64,000 nucleotides of DNA from Ruminococcus sp. (GCA_017480485.1 JAFVAN010000013.1:26406-90405), one strand, 5' to 3'. Positions 16,001 to 25,768 are shown, numbered from the stretch's first letter. Numbers and translations: made by a program. Notes: generated from the letters alone by a model not told the origin.

Positions 16001-19000
16001 TCATCGACCTCCTGGTCCTTCTTCCTCTTGGATGCTACCATGATCGAGCCGCAGACAGCCATCATAGCAAGAGAGCCGTTGACAACGCCGAAGTCAGAGC
16101 CGGTGTGGGGATTGCCTGTAGTAGTGGTAGTCGTAGTGGTAGGCTTGTGCTTATCGTACATAACTACCTCAGTCACAGAGCCGTCCTCATTGACCTTAAA
16201 CTGGATATCGTTGGCGATCTCAAAACCATCGGGTGCGGTGATCTCTCTGAGGGTATAGGTTTTGCCGACAATGAGCTTGCCCTCGATATAGTGAGCCTCG
16301 CTTGTGCTGACCCATTCCTCAACTGTGTTTCCGTCCTCGTCGATAACAATGAGCTTTGCACCGGGGAGTTCCTCATCGGTAGTGATGTCACGCTTGCTGA
16401 TGCATACCTTAGTGGTATCGTCCTTCATCACTACAACATCAACAGAGCCGTCCTCGCTGACAGTAAAGGTGATGTCGTTCGCTACAACGTAACCGTCGGG
16501 GCTGATCTCCTCATGGAGGGTATATTCCTTTCCGGCGGTCAGCTTGCCCTCGATTATATGAGCCTCGGTAGTGCTGATCCACTCGTCAACGATCTCTCCG
16601 TTTTCATCGATTACCTGAAGCTTTGCGCCCTCGAGCTCCTTGTCGCCTGTGATATCGGTCTTTGAAACGTGTACCTTTGTAGCATCATCAATCATGTGAA
16701 CCTTGTCAACAGAGCCGTCAAATGAAACTGTAAACTCGATATCAGCGGCGATCACAAAACCGTCGGGAGCCTTTGCCTCATGAAGCACATAGGTCTCTCC
16801 GGCTATCAGCTTTGCTTCTATGAAGTGTCTTTCGGCGGTTGTGACCCATTCTTCGACTACATTGCCGTCCTTGTCTATGATCTGGAGGGTTGCGCCTATA
16901 AGCTCATCGAGAACAGCGGTATCCTCGCCGTCGGTCGTCTCATCATCAGCGATGACTGCTGTCTTGCTGATCTCTACCTTTGTGGTATCATCAACCATAA
17001 TAACCGTAGGATTTCCGTTTTCATCGTAAGCCTCTGATTCGATACCGTTAACTGTCACAACATTGTTTTTGTCGACCTCAAAGGATATATCTGTCGAGAT
17101 AACATAGCCGTCGGGCGAAGCTGCCTCGTGAAGAACATAGCTGCCCGCGGGGAGATTTGTGACTACATGGTTTGTGCTGTCGGAAACCCACTCGTCAACA
17201 GTCTTTCCGTCACCGTCAAAAAGCTGCATCTCTGCCCCTGCAAGCTCTTTTCCGTAAATATCCTGCTTGGAAACACTTATGGTTATGGGCTTGTTTTCAG
17301 CCTTTATCTCAACTACTTCGCCGTCCTCCGAGACAGCAACAGGGTACTTCTTATCCGAGAACACATAACCTACAGGGGCTTCTATCTCGGTCACGATATA
17401 TGAGCCGTAGGGAATCCCGTTTATCTCGAATACACCGTTTTCATCGGAAACTGCCGTTGCAATAGCGTTTTCTGCGCTGAATACCTCACAGTCAGTGTGG
17501 AATATTCCGAATACTGCATTTGCTAAAGGCTCGTCATGCTCATCGACCTTGAGACCGCTTACAGAGCCTCTCTTAAGGTCGTTTGTAAACTCTCCGCAGT
17601 CTATCTCGACAGTATCTGTCTCCTGACCTGCATATTCAATTGTAACAAGATATTTCTCGTCGTTTATGATATACTTTTCATCGGTAGCTATTTCCTGAAC
17701 GTAATATTTACCGAACGGGAGCTGTTCTGAAATAGTCGCCGTCATATCCTCGCCGATAGAAACATAGCTTATCAGTCCGCCCGCAGGGATCGCAGAGCCG
17801 TCTGCTGCCTTTATCTCCTCATCAGCGTAAAGCCCGAATATAACACGCCTTGCATCATCATTGCTACCGACATCGTAATCCTCATCGTGTTCCATAAACT
17901 TGGAAAGGTGTATCTTTACTCCCTGATAATCGTTAATAAACGAAGTGTCGGCGATATCGCAGAAATTAGCCTCCTGACCCGCATAGGTCAGTTCTACTGT
18001 CTTGCTCTCTGTACTTATCACATGCCCGTAGGGTGCCTTTATCTCCGTCACGGTATATTTTCCGAGATAGAGAGCAGGAGTTTCTGCAAAGCCGTTTTTG
18101 TCTGTGGTAACTGTTGCCACGACTTCGCCCGCCTTTGCCCTTACTGTACCGTCTGCGGTTTTGATATCCTCAGCTGCTTTGACCTCAAACACAGCACCGC
18201 CGAGATAGCTCTTCTCAAAGTGAGGAGTGAAGGTGGTATAGCCTTCCTCATGGATATTGCCTTCCTCGTCCTTCCAGATAGCGGAGCCGAGTGCAGTCAC
18301 ATGGCTGAATATCTCGCCCTGCTTGTGGATAACTATCTTGCCCTTCTGAGGCGAATCGAGTTTTTCAACTATGACCACAGTTACAGCATTTTCCTTAGTG
18401 GAGTTGGCTCTGCTTACGGTAAAGTCAACAGGCTTGCTGTCAAGCACATATCCCTCCGGAGCCTGAACCTCTATAAGCTTGTAGCTGCCGTAGCCAAGGG
18501 TCTCGGGAGTTATAAGATAACCCTCATCATTGGTATAGAACACATCAGCTTCTCCCATAACTATCTTGCTGTCGGCGGCGTCATATATCTCAAAGCCCGC
18601 ACCTGCAAGTGCAATATTTTTGCCTGTCTCCGCATCACGCTTGACTACTTTTACATAGCTTTCAAAGGGCTTGTTGTTAAGGGTATATTCATACGTCTGG
18701 CCGTCCTTGCCTATGCTTACATCAAAATCGGGAGTAAGCTCTGCGTCCTTAACGGTCTTAGTCTGGTGGACTGTGTAAACACCGTAAGGCAGCTTCTTTG
18801 TCTTTGCAAAGCCGTTTTTGTCGGTCACAAGATGATCGCGTTCCCTGTCCTTTGCATTCTCATAGCTTCCTGCACTCTTGAGATACACATCAAACTCAGC
18901 CCCTGCTTCAAGATTCTCGATAACATCATCATTCTTGTCGCTGTGCTTGATTATAGAGATATCGCCCTTTACGGGTGATTCATATACAGTCATTTCTACG

Positions 19001-20919
19001 GTGTTATGCTCTAAGGTGTAATTCTTTTCCTCTGCGCCTACATTGTATACGGTCTTGTCAAGGGTATAGCCCTTTGAGGGAGTGATCTCCTTGACAGTAT
19101 AACTGCCGCACACATATTCCTTGGTTTTGAAATGACCGTTTTTATCGGTCTTGTACTTATCCACAAGCTCGCCGTCCTTGTAAAGACCGTATTCGGCACC
19201 TTCAAGGGTAGCGTCTCCCTGTGAGGATTTTGTTTCTGCATCGACCTTTGTTATCTCTGCGGTGAACTTTTTGAGCTTGTTGTTAAAGGTCTTTGTGGTC
19301 GTGGCATCAGCGGTCAGTGTTGCAGTCTGATTTGCGGGGGTGACATATCTTATCGGTACATCCTTTTCGCTGATGGTATAGGTTATTTTCTTGTTGCTGC
19401 TGTCATATACGGGAATATCATTAAGCTCGGCAATACCGTTTGTTCCTGTCTTTACGGTATAGGTCTTGCCGTTTCCTGTAATGACAAAGGTCCTGTCGCC
19501 GTTCTGTCCGTCCTCCGACTGCTTGTTTATCTTGATATTTCCCTTTTTCGAGTTGTTGACAAACTTGGTGGTCACGGTAAAATCCGCATCACCGCTTGTA
19601 AGGGTAACATTCTGAGCCTTCGGGGTCTCATATCTGGTCTCGACATTTATCTCGCTGACATTGTAGGAGATAGCCTTGCCGTCTGACATATCATAGACCT
19701 TGAGGTTTGAAAATGTCGCAACACCCTTGCTGTTTGTTGTTGCTGTCTTTGACTTGGCCTTTCCGTTTTCAGTCCAGGATACCTTGAACTCACGGTCGCC
19801 TATAACGCCGTCATCGGCAGTCTTGTTTATGAGTATCTTTCCGTATTCAAAGTCCTCGGTGACCTTATTGACACCGGCGCTGATAGTGTGAACAGTGGCA
19901 TCAAGCTGATAGCCCTTCGGCGCTTTGAGCTCCTTGGCATAATAGGTCGCATTGGAAAGAGAAACGGAGCCCTTGCCGTTAGCGCCTATTGTAAGCTCGG
20001 CTACCTTTGTTTTACAAGCCTTATCGCTGTAGATGCCGTAAACAGCTGATGATTTATCAACAGTAGATTTTCCTACAAGATTTCCGTCTGTATCATACTT
20101 GTCGATCTCAAAGGTAACATCACGCTTTGTTATCCTGAAGCCGAACATATTCATAGCAGAGGTAGTCTTGCCGTCGGTCTTGTTGTTGATAACAACACCC
20201 TCGCTTCCGCTTGCCTCGATCCTCCAGTGGGTACCGCCATCGCCCTTGCCGTCGCCTACGGTCTTGGTCGTGATCTTACTTTCATCAACGCCTATCTTCT
20301 TAAGATAGGCCACAACATCTGATCTTGAGTTAAACTCGCCCATATATATCCAAGCGTGGTCGATTCCGCCGGGATTTTCGCCCACAACAACAGAACCGGG
20401 GGTAATGGTCGAGCCGTCCTTGCACTCCCAGTATTCGTAGGTCTTTTTAGCGGTTTTATCTGCGGGAGAGGGAAGGTTCTCCTTCTCGACATCTATATTT
20501 GCCGTAACGCCGCCGTAGGTCACCGTGCATTTGCTGTTTACAGTCAGCCAGTGAGCGGTATCAACAGGCACGGGGTTGTTCCATGAAAAACCCGAGGTCG
20601 AATATCCGAGGTGAGTCAGGGTGTAATATATAAGGCCGGAGCAGTCAATACCCTGCTGACGGATATAGCTCTCCGAAAGAGGTTCGTACTGACCCTGATA
20701 ATATATTCCCGAATATCCCTTGAAGCCGAAGGTGTAGGGCGCTCCGAGGAGTGTTGCTGCCTGTGCTATAACGGTATCAACAGACGGGAATGCCGGCTCT
20801 TTGGCCTCTGCGGCGCTTGCAGTTATCGCACCCGTCACAGATGTTCCGAGCATAGAAAAAGCGCAGAGCCCAGCCATGAGCCCTGCGCCGATACGCTTAA
20901 ATATTTTGTTTTTGAACAT
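15997..20919 (-). CDS. giant sortase-anchored surface protein: NlpC/P60 hydrolase fused to CnaB/SpaA repeats
   Basis: The 1640-residue protein starts with a signal peptide (RIGAGLMAGLCAFSMLGTSVTGAITASAAEA). Residues about 45-230 form an NlpC/P60-type peptidoglycan hydrolase with the Cys in GIDCSGLIYY and His in GGIDHAWIYMGEF. I then count about thirteen SpaA/CnaB-like beta domains, each with a Lys early (such as VKVVKRDAETG) and a YTVxE-type Glu late (such as YTVKEIT), the residues that form isopeptide bonds. The last four repeats are near copies of each other. The tail is poly-Thr, NPHTG (LPxTG-like sorting signal), a hydrophobic helix and KRKKD. It probably combines wall opening with cell-cell adhesion for transfer. 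RBS AAAGGAAAAAG precedes the ATG. Confidence 0.92.
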   Translation of the reverse strand: MFKNKIFKRIGAGLMAGLCAFSMLGTSVTGAITASAAEAKEPAFPSVDTVIAQAATLLGAPYTFGFKGYSGIYYQGQYEPLSESYIRQQGIDCSGLIYYTLTHLGYSTSGFSWNNPVPVDTAHWLTVNSKCTVTYGGVTANIDVEKENLPSPADKTAKKTYEYWECKDGSTITPGSVVVGENPGGIDHAWIYMGEFNSRSDVVAYLKKIGVDESKITTKTVGDGKGDGGTHWRIEASGSEGVVINNKTDGKTTSAMNMFGFRITKRDVTFEIDKYDTDGNLVGKSTVDKSSAVYGIYSDKACKTKVAELTIGANGKGSVSLSNATYYAKELKAPKGYQLDATVHTISAGVNKVTEDFEYGKILINKTADDGVIGDREFKVSWTENGKAKSKTATTNSKGVATFSNLKVYDMSDGKAISYNVSEINVETRYETPKAQNVTLTSGDADFTVTTKFVNNSKKGNIKINKQSEDGQNGDRTFVITGNGKTYTVKTGTNGIAELNDIPVYDSSNKKITYTISEKDVPIRYVTPANQTATLTADATTTKTFNNKLKKFTAEITKVDAETKSSQGDATLEGAEYGLYKDGELVDKYKTDKNGHFKTKEYVCGSYTVKEITPSKGYTLDKTVYNVGAEEKNYTLEHNTVEMTVYESPVKGDISIIKHSDKNDDVIENLEAGAEFDVYLKSAGSYENAKDRERDHLVTDKNGFAKTKKLPYGVYTVHQTKTVKDAELTPDFDVSIGKDGQTYEYTLNNKPFESYVKVVKRDAETGKNIALAGAGFEIYDAADSKIVMGEADVFYTNDEGYLITPETLGYGSYKLIEVQAPEGYVLDSKPVDFTVSRANSTKENAVTVVIVEKLDSPQKGKIVIHKQGEIFSHVTALGSAIWKDEEGNIHEEGYTTFTPHFEKSYLGGAVFEVKAAEDIKTADGTVRAKAGEVVATVTTDKNGFAETPALYLGKYTVTEIKAPYGHVISTESKTVELTYAGQEANFCDIADTSFINDYQGVKIHLSKFMEHDEDYDVGSNDDARRVIFGLYADEEIKAADGSAIPAGGLISYVSIGEDMTATISEQLPFGKYYVQEIATDEKYIINDEKYLVTIEYAGQETDTVEIDCGEFTNDLKRGSVSGLKVDEHDEPLANAVFGIFHTDCEVFSAENAIATAVSDENGVFEINGIPYGSYIVTEIEAPVGYVFSDKKYPVAVSEDGEVVEIKAENKPITISVSKQDIYGKELAGAEMQLFDGDGKTVDEWVSDSTNHVVTNLPAGSYVLHEAASPDGYVISTDISFEVDKNNVVTVNGIESEAYDENGNPTVIMVDDTTKVEISKTAVIADDETTDGEDTAVLDELIGATLQIIDKDGNVVEEWVTTAERHFIEAKLIAGETYVLHEAKAPDGFVIAADIEFTVSFDGSVDKVHMIDDATKVHVSKTDITGDKELEGAKLQVIDENGEIVDEWISTTEAHIIEGKLTAGKEYTLHEEISPDGYVVANDITFTVSEDGSVDVVVMKDDTTKVCISKRDITTDEELPGAKLIVIDEDGNTVEEWVSTSEAHYIEGKLIVGKTYTLREITAPDGFEIANDIQFKVNEDGSVTEVVMYDKHKPTTTTTTTTGNPHTGSDFGVVNGSLAMMAVCGSIMVASKRKKDQEVDE

Positions 20920-20934
20920 ATCTTTTTCCTTTCA

Positions 20935-21852
20935 TTAATAGTCACATTCGCTTAATCTTACATCAAGCATATTTTCACATTCATCGATCACTTTTGTGTA
21001 GCCGATATCCTCACACAGAAATCCGCCCGCCTGTGTATCCAGCACATACCATGCCCCGTCCACCTTTACAGCATTGGCACAGTGATGATACCAGTCACTC
21101 ATCATCGCATATCCGCAGTCAAGCCCGATACCCTCGCACAGGCAGTATGCTATGCTCGACATATATATGCAGTTGCGTTCTCCGCTGAATTCACCCTGCA
21201 TATATTCAAACACAGTCTCGGCTTTTCCGCAGTCACTTCCGTCATTTGCAAGGCTTTTGCCGATATTCACATAGTAGTCTTTGCTGTGACCGTCGGCAAA
21301 GTATATCAGCCAGTGATCTGTGACATTCATTTTCTGCGGCTCGGTATATGGCTCTGCTGTGGTTGTTGAAATCTGCGTTGTAGTTGTTGTTTCCATGGCC
21401 GTTACAGTCGGCGGTGTGGTCTGAACTGTAGTTGTTATAGGTTTGGCTTCAGTTACCCTTACCTCCGGCTGTGTCTGCTGTGTTTCGGGTGATGGCTCAT
21501 CGTAGTACACGATATACGTCTGTGCTTCTGTCTGCTGTATGGGCTGTTTTGCTGTAGTGCTTTCTGACACAGTTCTTCTGGTGGTAGATTTCGATGTTGT
21601 TCCTGACGTAGTGGTTTCTGCTTTTGTAGTAGTTGTTGTCTTTGACGTGCTTGTGATCTTCGCTGCGGTAACGGTCGTTGTAGTAGCAGCTTTTGGTGAT
21701 TTCACGGTTTTGGAAGTCGTTTCAGCGGCTGTTGTTGTAGTTTGGCTGACCGCCGAGGTTACCGCTGCCGATTCTTCCTTTACCGTATTCTCAGTTGTTC
21801 CACAGGCTGTGAGCATAGCGGATAATATTATGATAAGCATTGCTTTTTTCAT
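20935..21852 (-). CDS. Thr-rich lipoprotein with transglutaminase-like domain
   Basis: The 305-residue protein has a lipobox (MLTAC) after a short signal peptide, then a long low-complexity Thr/Ala/Lys linker (about residues 25-185). The C-terminal domain has the order Cys (RNCIYMSSIAYCL), His (DWYHHCANAVKVDG) and Asp (AWYVLDTQAG) of papain-like transglutaminase folds. Such domains hydrolyse or crosslink peptides at the wall. It is separated by only 15 bp from the giant surface protein and is preceded by AAAGGAGCTGATAGCT, so it is the first gene of a surface module. Confidence 0.8.
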   Translation of the reverse strand: MKKAMLIIILSAMLTACGTTENTVKEESAAVTSAVSQTTTTAAETTSKTVKSPKAATTTTVTAAKITSTSKTTTTTKAETTTSGTTSKSTTRRTVSESTTAKQPIQQTEAQTYIVYYDEPSPETQQTQPEVRVTEAKPITTTVQTTPPTVTAMETTTTTQISTTTAEPYTEPQKMNVTDHWLIYFADGHSKDYYVNIGKSLANDGSDCGKAETVFEYMQGEFSGERNCIYMSSIAYCLCEGIGLDCGYAMMSDWYHHCANAVKVDGAWYVLDTQAGGFLCEDIGYTKVIDECENMLDVRLSECDY

Positions 21853-21962
21853 AGCTATCAGCTCCTTTCAGCAACACCATACTACAAAGCCTGCGCCGCT
21901 GTCAAGCCTTTTCGGAAATCTTCTACCTTTTGGACTGTTTACACAGCTGACCTTGTTGCAAC

Positions 21963-22331
21963 TTACATAGACATCTCAGGGTCAGGTTCATCAAACTCCG
22001 GCTCCTCGGACTCGTCCTCATCGGGAGTGTCCTGCACCTCGATCTCTGCCTGCTGGGACTGAGCCAGTGCTGCCTTGTATGCGTTAAGCACTGAGGTGTT
22101 CAGCGCATCTCTCGCACCCTTAGTCGTAGGGTGGAAAATATCCTGATATTTTTTCTCACCGCTTGCAGTAGTATACGAGGTCGAGGGCATGGAGATAAAC
22201 AGCCCCTTTTCTCCCTCGCAGACCTTGATGCCGTGAACAGCATAGTACCCGTCAAAGCTTGCAGATGCGATAGCTCTGACACCCGAATCGGGCTTGTCGA
22301 TAAGTCTGTTGATTTTTGCGTTTACTTTCAT
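21963..22331 (-). CDS. SpoVG-family protein encoded on the element
   Basis: Residues 1-90 match the SpoVG fold (VNAKINRLIDKPDSGVRAIASASFDG and the motif GLFISMPS, with DIFHPTTKGARDAL), a small site-specific DNA/RNA-binding regulator. A Glu/Asp-rich tail (DEDESEEPEFDEPDPEMSM) is added. Element-borne SpoVG copies are common in Tn1549-type elements and are distinct from the chromosomal sporulation gene. The acidic C-terminus ending in a Met-rich tip recurs in several neighbours (22347, 31149, 31707, 33400). Confidence 0.85.
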   Translation of the reverse strand: MKVNAKINRLIDKPDSGVRAIASASFDGYYAVHGIKVCEGEKGLFISMPSTSYTTASGEKKYQDIFHPTTKGARDALNTSVLNAYKAALAQSQQAEIEVQDTPDEDESEEPEFDEPDPEMSM

Positions 22332-22346
22332 AATATCACTTCTCCT

Positions 22347-23375
22347 TTACGTCATATCCTGTCCGATGTCCTCGGACATTTCTTCTGTCATTGTTTCGGT
22401 ATCCTCCAAGCAGATCACCGACTGCGGGAACATACGGCTGTACAGTTCGATCTGATCATCACGAAGCGAACGGGCATCATACTCACCGTATGCATTAGTT
22501 CCGTCGCCGCTGATGAAGCAGGTACCGTGTACAAGAGTCTCGCCGATCTTTCTGTTGGGCGCAGACCCGTTCAATAGGAACTCATCATTGCACCAGCATA
22601 TTGCATCGCCCTTTGGCTCGAAGTACACACACTCGAAGCTGCCGCCGACCACGCTCTGCATGGCTCTGATACCGTCATGTCGTATCTCCGCAGCATAGGG
22701 AGCACGGTCGTTTTCAAGGACAAGTATCTTCATCATCTCGCTGTGGTTGGTCTTACTGATGTCAAAGTCATCAAGTTTTTTGAAACCGAAACTGTCAACG
22801 AAATAGAAGCCCTTGTACTTGCCCTCACAGACCTCGACCACATCACTGACCGAGAGAGAATGCCCGTAATATCCGGGCGGATGGTCGGTATTGCAGAGCA
22901 TAAACACACCGTCAAGTCCGTCTGCAAGCACCTCGCCGCCGTAGACCTGATGATAGTTTTCTGTCTTAACACCGCCATGAGCCATAGTAAAGTCGTGGCT
23001 CATAAAGTGATTATCAGCATTGTCCTTGAGCTGAAATATCCGCACTTTCATTTTGGGCGCTTCGAGTATTTCCAACCGTCTTGCCGCCCACTTGGGAATC
23101 TGCTTTTTATCGGCGATGCCGATAAAATCGCTGCGGTAGAGCTGATCCTTCATACCGTCTGCAAGAAACTGACCGAATACCTTTTTATCACCGTTGACCG
23201 GTTTGCAGCCGAAACCACTGGTGGCAAAGAAATACTGCACCAGAGGATTTCTGAACTGCAGTTTCAGTTTTTCCGGCTTGATGATAAGCAGTTTGCCCTC
23301 ATAGTCCTGCGGCTCATCGTGCTGCTCGCAGTGTTTTTCGGAAAGCATATCCCTGCTGTCAATCATTATCCTCAT
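22347..23375 (-). CDS. three-part element protein: GIAD-type domain + YodL + DUF3846
   Basis: The 342-residue protein contains, in order, a domain with FATSGFGCKP and IGIADKKQIPKWAARRLE (about residues 25-100), a YodL-like domain (VRIFQLKDNADNHFMSH, CNTDHPPGYYGHSLSVSDVV, GFYFVDSFGFKKL) and a DUF3846 domain (MMKILVLENDRAPYAAEI, GTNAYGEYDARSLRDDQIEL). The start is at 23375 (GGGAGGAAG upstream); an ATG three codons later is possible. The long N-terminal extension of the open frame is a shadow of the preceding gene. The first domain recurs at the end of the protein at 23667. These are typical but functionally unassigned conjugative-element families. Confidence 0.8.
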   Translation of the reverse strand: MRIMIDSRDMLSEKHCEQHDEPQDYEGKLLIIKPEKLKLQFRNPLVQYFFATSGFGCKPVNGDKKVFGQFLADGMKDQLYRSDFIGIADKKQIPKWAARRLEILEAPKMKVRIFQLKDNADNHFMSHDFTMAHGGVKTENYHQVYGGEVLADGLDGVFMLCNTDHPPGYYGHSLSVSDVVEVCEGKYKGFYFVDSFGFKKLDDFDISKTNHSEMMKILVLENDRAPYAAEIRHDGIRAMQSVVGGSFECVYFEPKGDAICWCNDEFLLNGSAPNRKIGETLVHGTCFISGDGTNAYGEYDARSLRDDQIELYSRMFPQSVICLEDTETMTEEMSEDIGQDMT

Positions 23376-23652
23376 CTTCCTCCCAATCGCAGCACTCACG
23401 CAGAGGGCAATCATTGCAGTCCGCCTGCAACTGACACACCTTGTCAAATTCCTCATCGGAAATACCGCAGTCACGGGGCTGGTCATCGTCAGTCTGGTCA
23501 TCTTCGCCATCAGCAAACACCGCCAGCATAACATCGCCGCCGTCCTTTTCAAGCACTATCTTCACGGGGTCGCCGTTCTCGTCATAAAGACCGCTGAATG
23601 TGCTTTTGCCATTGGCAGTTATGAGGCTGCCGAGAATAAGGTTATCCATCAT
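23359..23652 (-). CDS. small cysteine-rich acidic protein
   Basis: A 97-residue protein starting MMDNLILGSLITANG. The start at 23652 is set by AAAGGAG seven bases upstream. The N-terminal half is beta-like (STFSGLYDENGDPVKIVLEKDG). The C-terminal half holds five Cys in QLQADCNDCPLRECCDW, which could bind a metal, and ends in an acidic tail. Overlaps its downstream neighbour by 17 bases. No family recognised. Confidence 0.65.
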   Translation of the reverse strand: MMDNLILGSLITANGKSTFSGLYDENGDPVKIVLEKDGGDVMLAVFADGEDDQTDDDQPRDCGISDEEFDKVCQLQADCNDCPLRECCDWEEDEDND

Positions 23653-23666
23653 ATTTTTTCTCCTTT

Positions 23667-24419
23667 TCATGTCATTGTTGGTTCTATGGTTTCTACAAGC
23701 TCACCGAAATCCACCTCATCGTCTAGCAGTGATCTCGGTTCGACGCTCTCAAACCTTTCGAGTTGTTTTTTTGCCCACTCGGGAAGCTGGTCTCTGTCTG
23801 CTATGCCGATAGTATCCTTTTTGTTCAAGTGAACATGTGATCTGTCCGTGAGATATACTCCAAACATATCGTAAGCAAAGCGATTGTCAGTATTACGAGG
23901 CTCTTTACAGCCAACTCCGCCGATAATATATACATACTGGTTTTCAGGCTTTTTGTATTCTTCTCGCAGAAGATCTGAGCTAATGATGACAAGCTGCTCT
24001 TTATAATCAGCATTTTTGTCAGTACAGCTGCATTGTTCCTCGCCAAGCAAGCCGAGGCTTGAATACAGATCGTTCAGGTCATTTATGAGACGGTCAAGCA
24101 TATTTTTCGCTATTCCAGAGCTATACCCATAAGTCTCAATAAGCGGAAAGTCGTCTGGCATGAACTGCTTAGCCCATATTACCCTATCATGTGAATTGTC
24201 CTCACATGATAAAATGGTCGCTGCTAATACCCATCTTATCCTGTCAAGACCGTATTTCTCGCTGATGACCTTTAGGTCATCCGAAGAATAGCCCTCTTCT
24301 GTGAAAGCGCCCATTTCTTTGCAGCATTTCTTATTTTCGATCATGCTGTCGTAATAATGATTCAGCATATTATAGTCTCTGGCTACTGAAGCTGAGTGCT
24401 TATATATGGGGCAGATCAA
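23667..24419 (-). CDS. DUF3849-family element protein with C-terminal GIAD-type domain
   Basis: The 250-residue product begins with a DUF3849-like part (YKHSASVARDYNMLNHYYDS, YGLDRIRWVLAATI, VIWAKQFMPDDFP), the conserved helical layout seen on Tn1549-like elements. The C-terminal part (IIGGVGCKEP, DTIGIADRDQLPEWAKKQLERFE) is the same domain that starts the protein at 22347. The start is a TTG at 24419 after AGGTGGTGATTTGAC; the first internal ATG is at 24368. Function unknown. Confidence 0.75.
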   Translation of the reverse strand: MICPIYKHSASVARDYNMLNHYYDSMIENKKCCKEMGAFTEEGYSSDDLKVISEKYGLDRIRWVLAATILSCEDNSHDRVIWAKQFMPDDFPLIETYGYSSGIAKNMLDRLINDLNDLYSSLGLLGEEQCSCTDKNADYKEQLVIISSDLLREEYKKPENQYVYIIGGVGCKEPRNTDNRFAYDMFGVYLTDRSHVHLNKKDTIGIADRDQLPEWAKKQLERFESVEPRSLLDDEVDFGELVETIEPTMT

Positions 24420-24441
24420 GTCAAATCACCACCTGATATTT

Positions 24442-25485
24442 TCATAGTGTTATTCTCCCTTCATCGTCTATTGGTTCAAGATCGTCAAAAAATGTGGTCT
24501 GCCTCCCGAAGTTGTAAAGCTCGAATATATCATAATTTGCTATGAGAAATTCGTTATAAAGCGCCCCGGGCGTATTATGGAGTATCATGCTGTTGGGCCT
24601 CGCCACGCGCATTTTGTACCACTTGTCCTCACAGTATAACTCATCAATAAATTGGCAGTCATTGTAGGACAGCAGCACCTTGCTTTCGCAGTTCAGCAAA
24701 GTATTGTGAAGCTCCCTGTGCTTCGCATCTCCGAACAGCGGAACTCCGTTGTACAGGCTTTCTGCCATATAGTAGGGCGGGTCGCAGTACAGAAAGGTGC
24801 CGGGCGCATCGTGGAATTTTATAAGGTCGATACAATCCTTATGCTCGATTATGACAGATTGCAGCATCTTGAAAGCGCCGTTTATGAGGGCGATTATGGA
24901 CTCATAGTTTACGGGCTTTATCGCCCAGCTTGTTCCGGTCGCCGAGTAGCTGCATTTCATAAGAATATAGAAGTTCACAGCATCCCACAGCTTCGGGTCT
25001 TTGGCACGTTCATCATACTCTTTGAGTATTTCGCTTGTCAGCCACAGCTTATATATCTTATCGTCAAGGCTTTCGGCTGAGTTTATCTGCTTTCTGATCT
25101 GCTCATAGAAGTCCTCAATATCTTCATTGTGGTAGAACACCTTTGAGGCTATAATGAATTGATCTCTTGCATTCAGAAAAAACTCCCGCACAAAATCCTC
25201 ACGGAAGCTCCCGTCAGAATTGTAAACACCCATCAGCCTATTCAATAGTTCGTCAGCCCTTGTTTTAAGCACTCGCATAAAGTTCACCAAGTGCTGATTA
25301 AAATCGTTGTAGATCTGTATGGGCGCTATCTTCCCCGAAAAGGTCAGCGCACCACCGCCTCCGAATACCTCCACATACTTCTTCGGATAGTCAGGCATTA
25401 TCCGCCTGATTACGGGTATAAGGACGGATTTGCCGCCTATCCACGGAATGGGCGGGTCGCACCCGCCGTAATACTGATTGCTCAT
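24442..25485 (-). CDS. orphan DNA adenine methyltransferase (Dam/D12 class)
   Basis: The 347-residue enzyme has PWIGGKSVLIPVI near the start, the AdoMet motif FGGGGALTF near residue 40 and the catalytic motif DPPYY (in FLYCDPPYYMAES), the order of class-alpha D12 N6-adenine methylases. No restriction gene is adjacent, so it is probably a protective or anti-restriction methylase for the element during transfer. Target site unknown. It is followed by a TTTCCG/CGGAAA hairpin in the 25490-25530 gap. Confidence 0.9.
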   Translation of the reverse strand: MSNQYYGGCDPPIPWIGGKSVLIPVIRRIMPDYPKKYVEVFGGGGALTFSGKIAPIQIYNDFNQHLVNFMRVLKTRADELLNRLMGVYNSDGSFREDFVREFFLNARDQFIIASKVFYHNEDIEDFYEQIRKQINSAESLDDKIYKLWLTSEILKEYDERAKDPKLWDAVNFYILMKCSYSATGTSWAIKPVNYESIIALINGAFKMLQSVIIEHKDCIDLIKFHDAPGTFLYCDPPYYMAESLYNGVPLFGDAKHRELHNTLLNCESKVLLSYNDCQFIDELYCEDKWYKMRVARPNSMILHNTPGALYNEFLIANYDIFELYNFGRQTTFFDDLEPIDDEGRITL

Positions 25486-25561
25486 TTTTTCCTTTCCGCC
25501 ATTTCACCGATGACGGAAAATATATAAGCCGTTCTGCCGCCATCGGCAAAACGACTGTCCT

Positions 25562-25768
25562 TTAGTATTTTCGGTTCATGATCTGTTCGGCATATCTGAT
25601 GATACAGTCACGCTTACCACGGTCATCGGTGTGAGTTTTCACCGCACGTTTGAGCATTTTGTATCTGTCACGGTCAAGCACTGGTTTCATAATCTTCAGC
25701 ATATCCCGTACCGAATCCGCTTTCATCACCCTGTCGAGCAGATCAAGCCCGACATAGCTGTTTCTCAC
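25562..25768 (-). CDS. small helical hypothetical protein
   Basis: A 68-residue, basic, all-helical product (RNSYVGLDLLDRVMKADSVRDM, LDRDRYKMLKRAVKTHTDD). The start is a GTG overlapping the stop of the upstream small membrane gene as GTGA. No family recognised. It sits between a methylase and a membrane peptide in the element operon. Confidence 0.6.
   Translation of the reverse strand: MRNSYVGLDLLDRVMKADSVRDMLKIMKPVLDRDRYKMLKRAVKTHTDDRGKRDCIIRYAEQIMNRKY

Noticed and set aside
16000..17300. Regular tandem repeats in the giant surface gene considered as a CRISPR-like array
   Set aside because: The units are about 230-260 bp, stay in frame, and encode CnaB-type domains; they are protein repeats.
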